The notes: a model not told the origin generated them from the sequence alone. Numbered from the stretch's first letter, positions 38,666 through 49,200 are shown. The stretch: 64,000 nt of DNA from Tritrichomonas musculus (GCA_039105265.1 JAPFFF010000010.1:1550001-1614000); one strand, 5' to 3'. Numbers and translations: made by a program.

Positions 38666-39579
38666 GTCATGATGAATATTTTTTCAATCCAAAAAGTATT
38701 GAAAGATCATGAAGTCAAGCATCACAAACTGAGAAAGGAAGATTTTGAACGACAAAAAGTCTGGGAAGATACAAAGTTTTATTTGGAAGCAATTCTTTTT
38801 GGAAGTAAAAGCCAATTAGCATTTACCAACAAGTTCAGTTTCCTAATGATAAAACTTTTACTGTAAATCCAGAGCACATATTTATTCTGTAACGTCAATT
38901 CAAGAACAAAAAAAGCTGGGGAAATGAAAAGAAATGTGAAATAAAGATAAAGATAGAAGTAACACAAGAAGGCACGTTTGAATCTGCTCTTAGATATGTA
39001 AATAAACCTTTCAAAAACGTCTGTGTTTTAAATTTTACAGATGCACTTAATCCTGGTGGTGGAGTTGAAAGAGGAAGAGGAGCACAAGAAGAGTCTCTAT
39101 GTCGTATTTCCTCCTTATTTTAAAGTGAATTTTATTAATATAACAGAAAAAGAAGAGCTAGTAGAGATTCTGCTTTCTTTTCTGATCACTTGATATATTC
39201 ACCAAAATTTATCGTCTTTAAAGATGAAAATTTCAACTTTATTCAGCCAAAATAAATTTCTGTTATTTTTTCAGCTGCCGTTAATTGTCTCCTTTTGAAA
39301 GATTCACGTCATAAAAAGCGGCTGATACAATGAAGAAAAGTTGTCGCAGAATTTTGGAATTGGCAATTGAACAAGGTAATGATGTCTTGATTTTGGATGC
39401 TTTTTGGTTGTGGCGCTTTTGGAAATAAACCTGAAATTAACTGCCAAATTTTCAAAGAATTTTTTGTTGATGAATTTCATGGAAAGCCACTTCAAAAGAT
39501 TGTTTTCGCAATAAAATGTAAGTCTCATGAACTTAATGAAAATTACAATATATTTTGTTCTCAAATTAAGAAAAAATAA
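38666..39579 (+). pseudogene. Decayed microbial-type PARG (TIGR02452 family)
   Basis: Fragments in several frames line up with the bacterial/fungal-type poly(ADP-ribose) glycohydrolase family. They are FTVNPEHIFI, then VTQEGTFESALRYV and VCVLNFTDALNPGGGVERG followed by GAQEESLCRISSLF (the family's NPGGG...QEE catalytic signature), then YSPKFIVFKDENF, SAAVNCLL and LFGCGAFGNKPEINCQIF near the end. The catalytic signature survives at about 39030-39110, but stops and frame changes occur both before and after it. The enzyme would remove ADP-ribose chains. It is a dead gene of likely bacterial ancestry. Confidence 0.8.
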
Positions 39580-40144
39580 AATCTACATAAATTTTATTTT
39601 AATATAGTTATTTTTAATTATTTTATATTTTGTAAAATTTAAAACCTAAGTATTCATTTAGTTATATAGCTTATTCAAAAATACTTTTAAAGGGATCTTT
39701 CAATTCTTGTGAAAAGATATCTGCATCATTATCAGCATTTTCACAATTTGTTGGTTAATTTGACAAATATTATTTTATTGGCATTATTTCATATTACGAT
39801 TCCGATAAAAAACACTATCAAAAGTGATTTTGATTTTTATTTATGCGAAATTGTGAAGATCATTCAAAATATTGAAATCTATCTATATCAAAAGTGATAT
39901 TGGATTTTTTTCACCGAAATTCAAAAAGTTTAAAATTTTTTTTTACCGATTTTAATAAAATTAATCCTTTTTTATTTGTATAAAAATTAGATAATTTCCT
40001 ATATATTTAAATTAATAACGAAAATAGTATATTAAGTTAATCATATATTAGTTTTTTATTCTCTTCCCTTTTTTTCTTTTTGATATAAAGATAAATTAAA
40101 AATTAAAATTGAATTGATTATTTTTATTTTGATAAAGTAAAACA
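39580..40144. other. AT-rich intergenic region
   Basis: No supported gene. It contains TTCAAAAAGT at 39920-39929. An open frame at 39709-39897 has no features of a real protein. Confidence 0.4.
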
Positions 40145-40155
40145 TCATTTCATTT
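40145..40155 (+). promoter_or_regulatory. Overlapping initiator-like elements TCATTT
   Basis: Two overlapping TCATTT motifs (40145-40150 and 40150-40155) lie 5 to 16 bases before the ATG at 40161, in the normal place for a trichomonad initiator. Confidence 0.45.
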
Positions 40156-40160
40156 TTTTG

Positions 40161-40646
40161 ATGAACGCTGATACTTACAGATCTCAAACATATCATATGA
40201 CACCAGAGCAGCATCATATAACAAAACAAATATTTGATTACTTTGATATAAATGGAGATGGAAAACTTAATTTTGATGAAGCAAAGATATTCATGTTAAA
40301 ATATGATATTGATCAAATTTTCATTCCTTTAGCCTTCGAAATATGTGATATAAATAATGATAAATTCATATCATTTGAAGAGTTCAATACTTTATTTTTG
40401 CTTCTTGGTGATGTCGAAGATAACCCATCAATTATATATAAAAATTTATTTGACATATTTGACAAAAAAGAAAAAGGGTTTCTTGAAGGAGAAGAGATCA
40501 AAGAATTTTTGAAATATCTTTTCAAAGATTTAACAGATTATAAGCTTGAATTTTATTCAGAATATTTTGATAAAAATAAAGATGGTAAGCTTGATTTCAA
40601 CGAAATATCAAATATTCTTGATATTATCAATGAAAAACGATTTTAG
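40161..40646 (+). CDS. EF-hand calcium-binding protein (calmodulin/centrin-like)
   Basis: I use ATG 40161, which gives 161 residues after an initiator-like motif. Four EF-hand loops are spaced as in calmodulin: DINGDGKLNFDE (canonical), DINNDKFISFEE (canonical ends, Lys for Gly at position 6), DKKEKGFLEGEE (degenerate) and DKNKDGKLDFNE (canonical). Loops 1 and 4 should bind calcium well, loop 2 probably and loop 3 poorly. It lacks a signal peptide or membrane segment and is a cytosolic calcium sensor or a flagellar/centrin-like component. Partners are unknown. Confidence 0.9.
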   Translation: MNADTYRSQTYHMTPEQHHITKQIFDYFDINGDGKLNFDEAKIFMLKYDIDQIFIPLAFEICDINNDKFISFEEFNTLFLLLGDVEDNPSIIYKNLFDIFDKKEKGFLEGEEIKEFLKYLFKDLTDYKLEFYSEYFDKNKDGKLDFNEISNILDIINEKRF

Positions 40647-40865
40647 TTATGATAATATTTAGCATCCCAAAACTTTGTTTTTAATTAAATATCATTTGTC
40701 TTTATCCTGCTATTTCTATATTTTATAAAATATTTTAATATTGTTAAAAAATATTTTTTACAGTATAGATTATATTAAAAATTTGCTGTTTCTAAAAGCT
40801 TTGGATTTGTACTTTAATTTTTCAACATTAACTGCTATGATTATTTTATATGTAATGAAATTCTA

Positions 40866-40885
40866 ATAAAAAAAGTCCTTTCTAT

Positions 40886-40916
<31 letters not shown>

Positions 40917-40940
40917 TTTCTAAGAAAATAGAGTCCTTTT
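40866..40940. repeat. Poly(A)-separated AGTCCTTT repeats
   Basis: AGTCCTTT occurs three times (starting at about 40874, 40912 and 40932), the first two separated by a 27-A run. The array abuts the point where the BspA-type gene frame opens, so it may mark the junction that removed its 5' end. An assembly artefact at the A run is also possible. Confidence 0.5.
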
Positions 40941-43900
40941 TGTTATAATAGAATCCTCTGGCCTGTTATTCAACAAATTAATATTCCTGATGATAGCGAA
41001 CTTCAAGTAATAGAAGAAGGTCCTTTTAGTAGTTCGTCGATTAAAAGTATTACTATTCCGTCAAGCTTAATCAGGCTAGAAGATTATTGGATAGAGTCGA
41101 ATAAATTTGAAAATTTTGAAGTTCATCTTGATGTAAAAAATAAAGTATTCAAATATTTTGAAGACAAAATCATCGTCGGAAAATCAAACCCAGAAAGTGA
41201 TGATTATGATGATCTTATTTTTGCTCGTAAAGACATTTCAAAGTTAACAATTCCAGCATATGTTAAGAGAATAACGCCCTATTCTTTTCGCAAATGCAAA
41301 AATCTTTCAATTGATTTTGAAGAAAAATCACAATTGCAAATAATTGAATCAAAAGCATTTTATAAATGTTCAATTGAAAGCCTGACAATTCCTGCAAGTG
41401 TTGTTTCAATAAAAGATGGAGCATTCGAATTTGCAGATAAGTTTGTTGAAATGAATGTTGATATAAATAATTCACAATACAAAAAACAAGATGGTTTAAT
41501 CATTGGCAAGACAGATCCAAAAAGTGATGAATATGATGTTCTTATTTTTGCCAATAAAAATATTGAAAAAGTAGAAGTTCCTTCAACTATAAAAAGGATT
41601 TGGCCAAATGCTTTTAGAAAATCAAATTTGACTTCAATCACGATACCAAAAAGCGTTGTTGAAATAGGTGATTCATCTTTCGAAGAATGTGACAAACTTG
41701 AAGAAGTTAAATTTGAAGATAATTCAGAATTACAAATAATTGGCAAATCTGCATTTTCTGGTTCTTCAATTAAAACAATTGTTATTCCACCAAATGTCAC
41801 TGAAATTTCAAGAGAAGCATTTGGTTTCAGCAAACTTAAACAAATTATTTTTTCTGAAAATTCAAAACTTCGTTCAATTGAACAAGGAGCATTTTTTAAT
41901 ACTGGCATTAAGAATATTTCTATTCCACCAAATGTAACAAATATTGATTCCTTTGCCTTTTTCTCTTGTAAAGCCTTAAAAGGTATTGTCTTTGAAAATA
42001 AAAAAATGAATTTGAAATCGTTAAAATTTAGAGAGTGCAATGCTATATTATTATTTAATAATGAAGAATCTATCAATGGTTATCCAATCTTTGATTTCAA
42101 TCTTTCGAATAGAAGAGCCATATTTAAAGGTTGCATAATGGATGTTGATCATATTTTGATTCCAAAAAGTGTTAAACGTGGCTTATTGGAATATGCAGTA
42201 ACAGAAATATCAGAAAAAGCTTTTGAAAATTCAGGGACAATACAGACAGCTCAATTTCCAGACGATTCATTACTTCGAATCATTGGAAGCAGCTCATTTG
42301 CAAGTTCAGTTATTCAGAATATTACAATACCAGCAAGTGTCATAGAAATCTGCCCTTTTGCTTTTAATGAATGCAAACATCTTAGTAAAGTTTTATTTGC
42401 AGCAAATTCAAATTTAAGCATAATTGGAAAAGCTTCATTTCGTAATACAAATATTGAAAGCATCAAAATTCCAGAGAATGTAATTGAAATACATGAAGAA
42501 GCGTTTTCTGATTGTAGGGAACTTTGCAGTTTTGAATTTGAAGGTAAACCAAAAATGAAAAAAATTGAAGCCAATTTTCTTGCGCGTGACAATCTTAATG
42601 AATTAACAATTCCAGCAAGTGTTGTTGAATTAAAAGATGGTTGGTTAAATCGTTCATTAGTGAGAAAAATTGATTTGGCTGAAGGTAATCAAATGTATAA
42701 AGTTTTTGAAGACAAATATATAATTGGTAAAACGAATTCAGAAAGTGATGATTATGATAAAATCGTTTATACTAAAATAGAGCTTGATAAAATAGAAATT
42801 CCATTATTTATATCTATAATATCAGGTGTCTATAGTCATAGAGTTGAAAGTATAACAATTCCAGATCATGTTACAGTGATCGGTTCATATTCGTTCGCTT
42901 CTTGTTTTTCATTAAAAAAAGTTGAAATTTCAGAAAATTCAAAACTTAGAATCATTGGTTCAAATGCATTTCAAAATCATGAAATTGGAAGCATATTTAT
43001 TCCTCCTCATGTTATAGAAATTCACAAGCAAGCATTTAAATTTTGTCAGTTAAAGCAATTAAAATTCTCTGATGATTCAGAATTAAAAATTATTCATGAT
43101 GAAGCATTCAATTATTGTTCCATAAAAGTTGTTCAAATTCCATCAAGTGTGATTGAAATAGGAGATGGTGCATTCGAATGCAGTAATTTAGTAAATGTTG
43201 TATTTCCTGAAAATTCAAATATCCAAATTATAGGAAAAGATGCCTTCCGTAATAACCCATTTGAATTCTTTATAATTCCACAATCTGTGACACAATTTGA
43301 TGAAAGCCTATTTTTTAGTTGTGATAATCTTGCATATATTTTCGTCAATTCAAATTTGAGTTCACATAATTTCGCTAACATACCAAAAAAAACTCAAATT
43401 ATATCTCATAGTCAGCTTTATAAAAATGAAGATGATGAATATTATCTTTCATTTGACTTCAATGAGGAAGAAAAGACTGCAAAAATTAAAGGATTGAATA
43501 TAAAGAAAGATTTTGTTGCAGTTCCTCGATCAGTAACACATAATGGCAATGAATACATTGTTACTGAGATTTGTAATGGTGCATTTGAGAACTCAGAAAT
43601 CACCATAATTTATTTCCCATCTGATTCTGAAGTCCAAATTATTGGAGAAAATTCATTTGCCAAATCGCCTATTCATAACATCTTGATTCCATCAAGTGTA
43701 ACTCAAATATGTGACAATGCATTTCAAGGTTGTCAACTTAAAAATGTTATTTTTGCCCAGAATTCAAAAATCACTTCAATTGGCAAAAATGCATTTGCAA
43801 ATACTCTTGTTGAAGAGATTGAAATTCCACCAAGTGCCAAACAAATAAGCACTGATGCTTTCTCAGGCTGTTCTTCTCTGAAAAATATCGTTTTTGATGA

Positions 43901-44015
43901 GAATTCTGAATTTAAACCTCAACAATTTGGAGTATATCTTGATAGTCCTCAGGATAGCAGTGAAGAAGAATCAACTTCCCAGGATGATAATGAAGAAGAA
44001 TCAATTTCTGAATAA
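40932..44015 (+). CDS. BspA-like LRR protein, 5' end missing
   Basis: The frame is open from 40932 (after TAG 40929-40931) to TAA at 44013-44015, about 1027 codons, and is BspA-type LRR from its first codons (IKSITIPSSLIRL), but the first in-frame ATG is only at 41451. The 5' end is therefore lost or displaced. Repeats such as SITIPKSVVEIGDSSFEECD alternate with a module reading IIGKTDPKSDEYDVLIF, found at least three times. The C-terminus is acidic (DSSEEESTSQDDNEEESISE) with no membrane helix, so the protein would be soluble, unlike the one at 16229. Whether it is still expressed from another start is unclear. Confidence 0.8.
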   Translation, partial: SPFCYNRILWPVIQQINIPDDSELQVIEEGPFSSSSIKSITIPSSLIRLEDYWIESNKFENFEVHLDVKNKVFKYFEDKIIVGKSNPESDDYDDLIFARKDISKLTIPAYVKRITPYSFRKCKNLSIDFEEKSQLQIIESKAFYKCSIESLTIPASVVSIKDGAFEFADKFVEMNVDINNSQYKKQDGLIIGKTDPKSDEYDVLIFANKNIEKVEVPSTIKRIWPNAFRKSNLTSITIPKSVVEIGDSSFEECDKLEEVKFEDNSELQIIGKSAFSGSSIKTIVIPPNVTEISREAFGFSKLKQIIFSENSKLRSIEQGAFFNTGIKNISIPPNVTNIDSFAFFSCKALKGIVFENKKMNLKSLKFRECNAILLFNNEESINGYPIFDFNLSNRRAIFKGCIMDVDHILIPKSVKRGLLEYAVTEISEKAFENSGTIQTAQFPDDSLLRIIGSSSFASSVIQNITIPASVIEICPFAFNECKHLSKVLFAANSNLSIIGKASFRNTNIESIKIPENVIEIHEEAFSDCRELCSFEFEGKPKMKKIEANFLARDNLNELTIPASVVELKDGWLNRSLVRKIDLAEGNQMYKVFEDKYIIGKTNSESDDYDKIVYTKIELDKIEIPLFISIISGVYSHRVESITIPDHVTVIGSYSFASCFSLKKVEISENSKLRIIGSNAFQNHEIGSIFIPPHVIEIHKQAFKFCQLKQLKFSDDSELKIIHDEAFNYCSIKVVQIPSSVIEIGDGAFECSNLVNVVFPENSNIQIIGKDAFRNNPFEFFIIPQSVTQFDESLFFSCDNLAYIFVNSNLSSHNFANIPKKTQIISHSQLYKNEDDEYYLSFDFNEEEKTAKIKGLNIKKDFVAVPRSVTHNGNEYIVTEICNGAFENSEITIIYFPSDSEVQIIGENSFAKSPIHNILIPSSVTQICDNAFQGCQLKNVIFAQNSKITSIGKNAFANTLVEEIEIPPSAKQISTDAFSGCSSLKNIVFDENSEFKPQQFGVYLDSPQDSSEEESTSQDDNEEESISE

Positions 44016-44103
44016 GTAAATATCAAATTATTGAATACACATATTCTCCTTCTTATATAAAAATTTGAATATAAAATTAAAGAATAAAAAAGTGAATGAT
44101 ACC

Positions 44104-44126
44104 ATTCTCGCCTTACAAGCGAGAAT
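44104..44126. repeat. 8-bp stem-loop downstream of the BspA-like gene
   Basis: ATTCTCGC (44104-44111) and GCGAGAAT (44119-44126) are exact complements around a seven-base loop, about 90 bp after the stop codon. It is a relatively GC-rich stem in AT-rich DNA; possible 3' RNA structure. Confidence 0.5.
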
Positions 44127-44260
44127 ACGTTATTTTTTGGTGTTAACAAATAATTGTTAACATATTTTTCAGATTATAAATTCTTTTTTAGACATATTTA
44201 AAATAAAAAAATATTTGTTTATTTGAATATAATTTAAATGCTATAATATCAGAGGTATAA

Positions 44261-44284
44261 TATATATATATATATATATATATA
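44261..44284. repeat. TA dinucleotide microsatellite
   Basis: Twelve uninterrupted TA units in an intergenic region. Confidence 0.9.
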
Positions 44285-44551
44285 AAATAAATAGAGGGTT
44301 CAACCGCCAAATAAAATGTCAGAAGAATTCTAATCTAAATAATTTTCAATGTACGATAGAAACTAGGTCATTATTCATCTGTCAAAATTTCATTCTAATC
44401 ACATTTTGAATATATCAAGTTCAATAAACTACTTATCAAGATTGAAGATGCTGTGTGAACAAGCAATATAGAGAACATTTTCCTCAGATAATAAGTGATG
44501 AAAAACTATATTTAAAAAGTGGAGAGAAAGAGGAAAATAAAAATAAAAAAA

Positions 44552-44624
44552 GTGCGATGGACGGATTCGAACCATCAACTCTGAGAGCATGAATCTCATG
44601 AACTGCCTTTTGTTCCACATCGCA
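44552..44624 (-). tRNA. tRNA-Met(CAT), copy 1
   Basis: The minus strand folds as a full cloverleaf: acceptor TGCGATG/CATCGCA, T8, D arm GAAC/GTTC with loop AAAAGGCA, anticodon arm TGAGA/TCTCA with loop TTCATGC (anticodon CAT), a five-base variable loop, and T arm with loop TTCGAAT. The internal B box GGTTCGAATCC is perfect, and a T-rich run follows as pol III terminator. The ordinary T loop suggests elongator rather than initiator tRNA-Met. The discriminator base would be C, which is unusual. Confidence 0.93.
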
Positions 44625-44905
44625 TCTCTATTGTTTTACAATTTAAAAAGAGAATAATAAAAAAGAATGATACTGAAACATGGATGGAGTATGCTTGCTG
44701 ATCATTGTATTAAACAAGAGCAGATGATCCATTTATCAGACAATATTGAAGAAAATTTTCATTTTTTAGTCCATTTTTTGAAAAAAAAATTATTATTTTT
44801 TTAAAAAAATTTTGTTTATACAACAATCTATTATCTATTATAGATACAGTCAAACAAGTCTATAAACACAAGCTTTCAAAATTAATCTTGTTGGAAAATT
44901 GAAAT

Positions 44906-45975
44906 TTATAAGCTTGTATCAATTTTATTGTAGTATGAACCAGCATTTCTGCATATTGGGCAAACCTTGTTTCCCTTGAACCAGTTGTTCAAGCATTTCG
45001 AACAGACGCCGATGTGTCCGCACGGCATTATGATTGTGTCTGCCTTATTTTCCAAGCACAGAATGCACAAGTTGTCCTGGCTCATCTTGAATCCCTCAGA
45101 AACTTGAATGATGGGGAACCTGCAGAGCTGGTAAGTTTCCTTGTTCTGTAGAGCCAATTCAGCGCATTCTTTGCCGTACACGCGTGTAACGCATGACATT
45201 AAGTAGCAATCTCGAGGATTTTTGTGGCATTTGAAGCACTGAACGGAGTCATCATTAACTGGCTTTTTTTCGAATTTGATTGAATTTTCTTCAGCTTTTT
45301 CAATGTCGTTTGTAACCGCCTCGAATTGACCATTTCTGGCGAAATAATAAAATGAAGAAGTGTTATTTTCAAACTGCTTTGAACAGTCGGTAATTTTGTT
45401 GTCAATATTATCAAAAAATTACAGACTGTTCAAAAAATTGAATGGTTTTCTAATTTTGAAATCTTTTTTTTTAATATTATATTATCTTTGAAAATAGTAA
45501 ACTCAATAATGCAGAGTTGGATCACCATAAATCATAAAAATAAATTGTGACTCAAAATTTTCTTTTAAGTAATTTTTATTATTATTATTCTTACCGTTTA
45601 ACCAATTCCTTCTGAAACGATAGAGAAGCAATTTTACCAATTTCGATTTTTTGGATACCCATTTTTGTTCATTACTGGGCATGTATCACCTTTTTCCCAA
45701 TTGCAGATATTATTTGCCTCATTGATAAAATCGAGTGAATTTTGACTGGAATCAGGAACAAAAATAACGAGTTTTGGCTTTTTTCCATCAAGTTCTTTAA
45801 CAGTCACGTCATGGATCTTATTTATGAGAGATGCAATTATTGATTTTCCTATTTCTTTTGAATTTCAGTAGCCAGGCGAAATTACCCATTCTATTTTATT
45901 TAAGTAAATTGATTCATAACCTTGTAATACGTGATTTTCATCATAATAAACAAAATAATGAGTGTCACAGTTAAT
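44906..45975 (-). pseudogene. RING-finger protein gene, disrupted upstream
   Basis: The 3' part is an open frame from about 45415 to 44906 ending with an intact C3HC4 RING (CILCLENKADTIIMPCGH, then GVCSKCLNNWFKG and CPICR) and preceded by FKCHKNPRDCYLMSCVT. No ATG opens this frame before 45199. Upstream pieces in other frames (HVLQGYESIYLNKIEWVISP, KELDGKKPKLVIFVPDSS, ENFESQFIFMIYGDPTLHY) look like the lost N-terminal part, with stops and frame changes. A short 97-residue RING protein could still be made from 45199. RING proteins act as E3 ubiquitin ligases. Confidence 0.65.
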
Positions 45976-46194
45976 TTATAATATTATTCAAATAATGGAA
46001 GATTTGCAGAAGGCTGAATTAAGCAAGATTTAATAAACAATAAGCATAAAAAAGTTCTTTATTTTATTCGGAATATACAATAATAATTTACTTAACTGAA
46101 TTAAAAATTGAAGTGAAAATTCCGTAAAATACTCTTTGGTCAATTAAACTAAATACTTTTGTCAAATTTTTTTTTTATACAATTGATTATCAAA

Positions 46195-47588
46195 ATGGTT
46201 GATATTTTGTTTGCGACTCTTCCAATTTTTTTACCAATTGTGTTAGGATCAAATCAGAACTATGCTTTTGAAATCATAAGATATGATGTTTCATTTGATA
46301 TCAAAGCTAATCGAACTATGTATGTAACCGAAGATATCACAATTAAGTACCTTGGTCAATATAGTACAGGTATTGTACGAAGAATTCCAGTTCATTCGGG
46401 TGATAGAGCAAGAAACATTGATGTCAAACTCAAGAAAGGTGACCAACTATTAAATTATCCATATAGCATTGAATTCACATCTCGTGAAATTGTTTATAAA
46501 TATTTATGTTTATACATCACAGATGGAATTAAAAAACAAAACCAAACACAAACAATTCACATATCATATGATTATTATATAACAAAACCACGTAATCCAA
46601 ATGCAATTTTCTAAAACGTTATTGGTTTTGGTTGGAATGTGAATATTCACTGTGCCAATGTATTTCTTCAATTACCAAATGGATATTAGCATTCAAATTT
46701 TTATATTGGAAGAACTTCATATTCTTCTAATGATAAGTATTCATATGACAAAACTAAAAATACAATAATTGCTGTTGCAGCTAATTTATCAAAATATAAT
46801 GGACTTACATTTGATTTGTATTTTGATGATAATATCTTGTCAGTATATCATGATTCAACTCCATTTTTGATTATAATTATCTGCTCAATCATTCTTTCTA
46901 TTCTTTTTGCTGTCAAATTTATATTTTTCAAAAAAATAAATTGATACCTGTGATGTATTTCAGAATAACAAACTATATAGATCCTCTTTATATTGATAAG
47001 TTTATGAATCAATACATTTCACCAAATGATGTTACATTACTAATATACTTTTGGGCAAACATGAATTTCATTTCAATAACTTTTGTTGATGAAAATGAAA
47101 CAATTTTAACAAAAACATGTGATAAATTGCCAGAAAGAGCACCAAAATATCAGCATATATTGTTTGATGACATTTTTAAAAATGAAGATGAAGTAAATGT
47201 AAGTTCTCTTGAAAATAAATTTTATCACACAATAACGAAAGTGTGTGATGAAGTTAACAGTATCTTTCCATATATTTCATGCAAAATGAATATATCATCA
47301 AAATTGTATTATTTTCATGGATTCTTTTTTTATCTTTCTGTATTCATAATTTGGATGATAGGCTACGATTATTCGTATGATAAAATTATGCAAAAATCGG
47401 ATAACAAAAAATATAATGAAATATTAACATTTTCAATAATAACCACAATAATATATACTTTCTATATTAGCGATGAGATAATGGAGAAGGTTTCAAAAAT
47501 TTTATTATGCGTGTTTTGCTATGCAATCATATTTTATTCAATTAACATTATTTGTCCAGCTGATGAAAAAATAAAAAGTTATTTTTAA
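46195..47588 (+). pseudogene. DUF2207 membrane protein gene with two stops and a frameshift
   Basis: From ATG 46195 the product opens with a signal peptide (MVDILFATLPIFLPIVLGS) and the DUF2207 beta domain (VSFDIKANRTMYVTEDITI, then YSTGIVRRIPVHSGD). In the same frame, TAA at 46612-46614 and TAG at about 46689-46691 interrupt it. The first membrane helix (LIIIICSIILSILFAVKFIF) ends at a TGA, and the rest (MYFRITNYIDPLYIDKFM to helices near residue 140) continues in a shifted frame from about 46941 to 47588. The order of parts matches bacterial and trichomonad DUF2207 proteins, whose function is unknown. It is a lightly damaged, probably recent pseudogene. Confidence 0.8.
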
Positions 47589-47940
47589 AAATTGCTTATT
47601 TCACATAAATTCTTTCATTTAAATCAAACTTATGAATTACACATCAGGATTTTTTACTGATTTAAAAAATACAGGAAAAAAAAGATAATCAGAAAAACCT
47701 GGATTTTTTTTTTTTTTTTTTTTTTTTTTGGATCTATATTTTAGGGGAAATTAACTAACCAATTACAAAATTAATATATACAAGAACATTAACTAATATT
47801 TCATTCATATTTATTTATATATAAATTTTGAAATCTCTTACTTTTGTTTAATCTATGTAATTGTTTGCAGTTGCCTGTTTCCAAATTTCATTTTGTAATT
47901 TTTCATATTATATTTCATATTTGCTTAATTTAGTTCATTT
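47589..47940. other. Intergenic region with a 25-T tract
   Basis: No gene is supported. A T run covers 47705-47729. Confidence 0.5.
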
Positions 47941-48840
47941 TTAGTTCAATCTTCCTCCATCATTCCAATTTCCATACATTTTCCCATTCAATGTATTTTC
48001 AATAAATTTATCCAAGCGACTCTTGAACAATTTATCATTTCCTTTTGCCTGCTGTATTGATTGAATCCTAATTCTCACGTAAAGGTCAGGCAGCTCTTTG
48101 TACTTATTCCAAAGCTTCTGATCTGATTTCAACACATTCAAAATTTTTTCATCAATTTGAAATTTCCCTGATTTCTTCATTTCCGCTCTTCCAGAGTCAG
48201 TCATCAATCCCAGCTTCTCAAGACGATCGCACCTTGCCTTGTTGAGTTCGGTCCAGTGACTATTTGGCCTTCTAGGTGAAAATCTTTGAATGCAAAAATT
48301 TTCACCTGTTGTTTTAACCGTGCTATCGATCCAGCCAAAGCAGAGGGCTTCTTCAACTGCATCTAAGTATGAAATTACATCTTGTTCTGGCTTTGTCTTT
48401 CGATTTACGTGAATCCAAAATTCTTTCGCCGTTTTGTGGTTGTTTAAAAACCAGTTCCGAAGATCTGAACGATTTTTAATTGGAAGGATTGTCTTCTTTG
48501 AGTCGTTTGATGTCTTTGGTTGCTGTTTTGAAGTTTGTTGGAGCTGTAAAAAACGGTTTTTACAGATTGTGCTTGTTTTTTGGTTGAAAAATTGACTGAT
48601 CTTGGACCATTTTGAGCCTAATATATTGTGTTTGTTGATTAGAAGAGAATCTTCTTCATTTGTCCACGAATTATCGTTGTTTGATGATGAAAGATAATTA
48701 TTCCATCTTTCACGACATTGTCGAAGTGTTTTATTTGGAAAGTGTAATGATACTTCTTTCCATGAATTAGGACCAAATTTATTTACTAGTTCACATAAGA
48801 GAGTATCTTCTTTTTCACTGAATTTGTTAGATCTTTTCAT
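47941..48840 (-). CDS. R2R3 Myb DNA-binding domain fused to a YdeI/OmdA-type domain
   Basis: The 299-residue protein starts with two Myb repeats: R2 at residues 5-50 (WKEVSLHFPNKTLRQCRERW) and R3 at 56-100 (WTNEEDSLL, KWSKISQFF, CKNRF). After a linker of about 20 residues, residues 121-295 match the bacterial YdeI/OmdA family: DLRNWFLNNHKTAKEFWIHV, EEALCFGWIDSTVK, FSPRRPNSHWTELNKARCD, GLMTDSGRAEM and the C-terminal IRIQSIQQAKGNDKLFKSRL. R2R3 Myb proteins of trichomonads bind promoter elements. YdeI proteins are small bacterial stress or bacteriocin-protection proteins of unknown chemistry. The frame is clean from ATG to stop, so the fusion looks genuine. The role is unknown. Confidence 0.9.
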   Translation of the reverse strand: MKRSNKFSEKEDTLLCELVNKFGPNSWKEVSLHFPNKTLRQCRERWNNYLSSSNNDNSWTNEEDSLLINKHNILGSKWSKISQFFNQKTSTICKNRFLQLQQTSKQQPKTSNDSKKTILPIKNRSDLRNWFLNNHKTAKEFWIHVNRKTKPEQDVISYLDAVEEALCFGWIDSTVKTTGENFCIQRFSPRRPNSHWTELNKARCDRLEKLGLMTDSGRAEMKKSGKFQIDEKILNVLKSDQKLWNKYKELPDLYVRIRIQSIQQAKGNDKLFKSRLDKFIENTLNGKMYGNWNDGGRLN

Positions 48841-49200
48841 GATTGAAATATGTTTATTTCATATCAAATGTCTTTTGAAATTTATTGTTATTCTTTTTAA
48901 AGAAAAAAAATTGTTATTTTATGAGACTTCATTTTGGTTTATATATTAGGAGCATGTAAAAAGTTATATATTGAAACTTTTGAATAATAATTTGGCAATT
49001 CGCAGTGGATATTTTCTAAATTACGATTAAAAATCTTTAAAAAATTGAATGAATAAAATTTTTATTCAAAATACATCTTTTTCCTTTGGTGAAGGATTAA
49101 ACATGATTGTTCAGAAACATAAAGACCAAGCATGTTTATCTTTAGTGCAAATCTTTTGCAAAAAAAAAAAAAAAATAAAAATAAAAATAAAAATAAAAAA
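48841..49200. other. Intergenic region with AT repeats
   Basis: No protein gene. Near 49160-49200 an A-rich AAAAAT repeat adjoins the second tRNA and serves as its T-rich terminator on the minus strand. Confidence 0.5.

Noticed and set aside
39709-39897. 62-codon plus-strand frame
   Set aside because: It is composed of AT-rich low-complexity codons, with no initiator or recognisable motif.
41360-42076. 238-codon minus-strand frame
   Set aside because: It lies wholly opposite the BspA-type LRR frame and reflects its repeat codon pattern.
45415-45600. Spliced intron joining RING pieces
   Set aside because: No trichomonad GTATGT...ACTAACACACAG intron signals are seen; stops and frame changes better fit decay.
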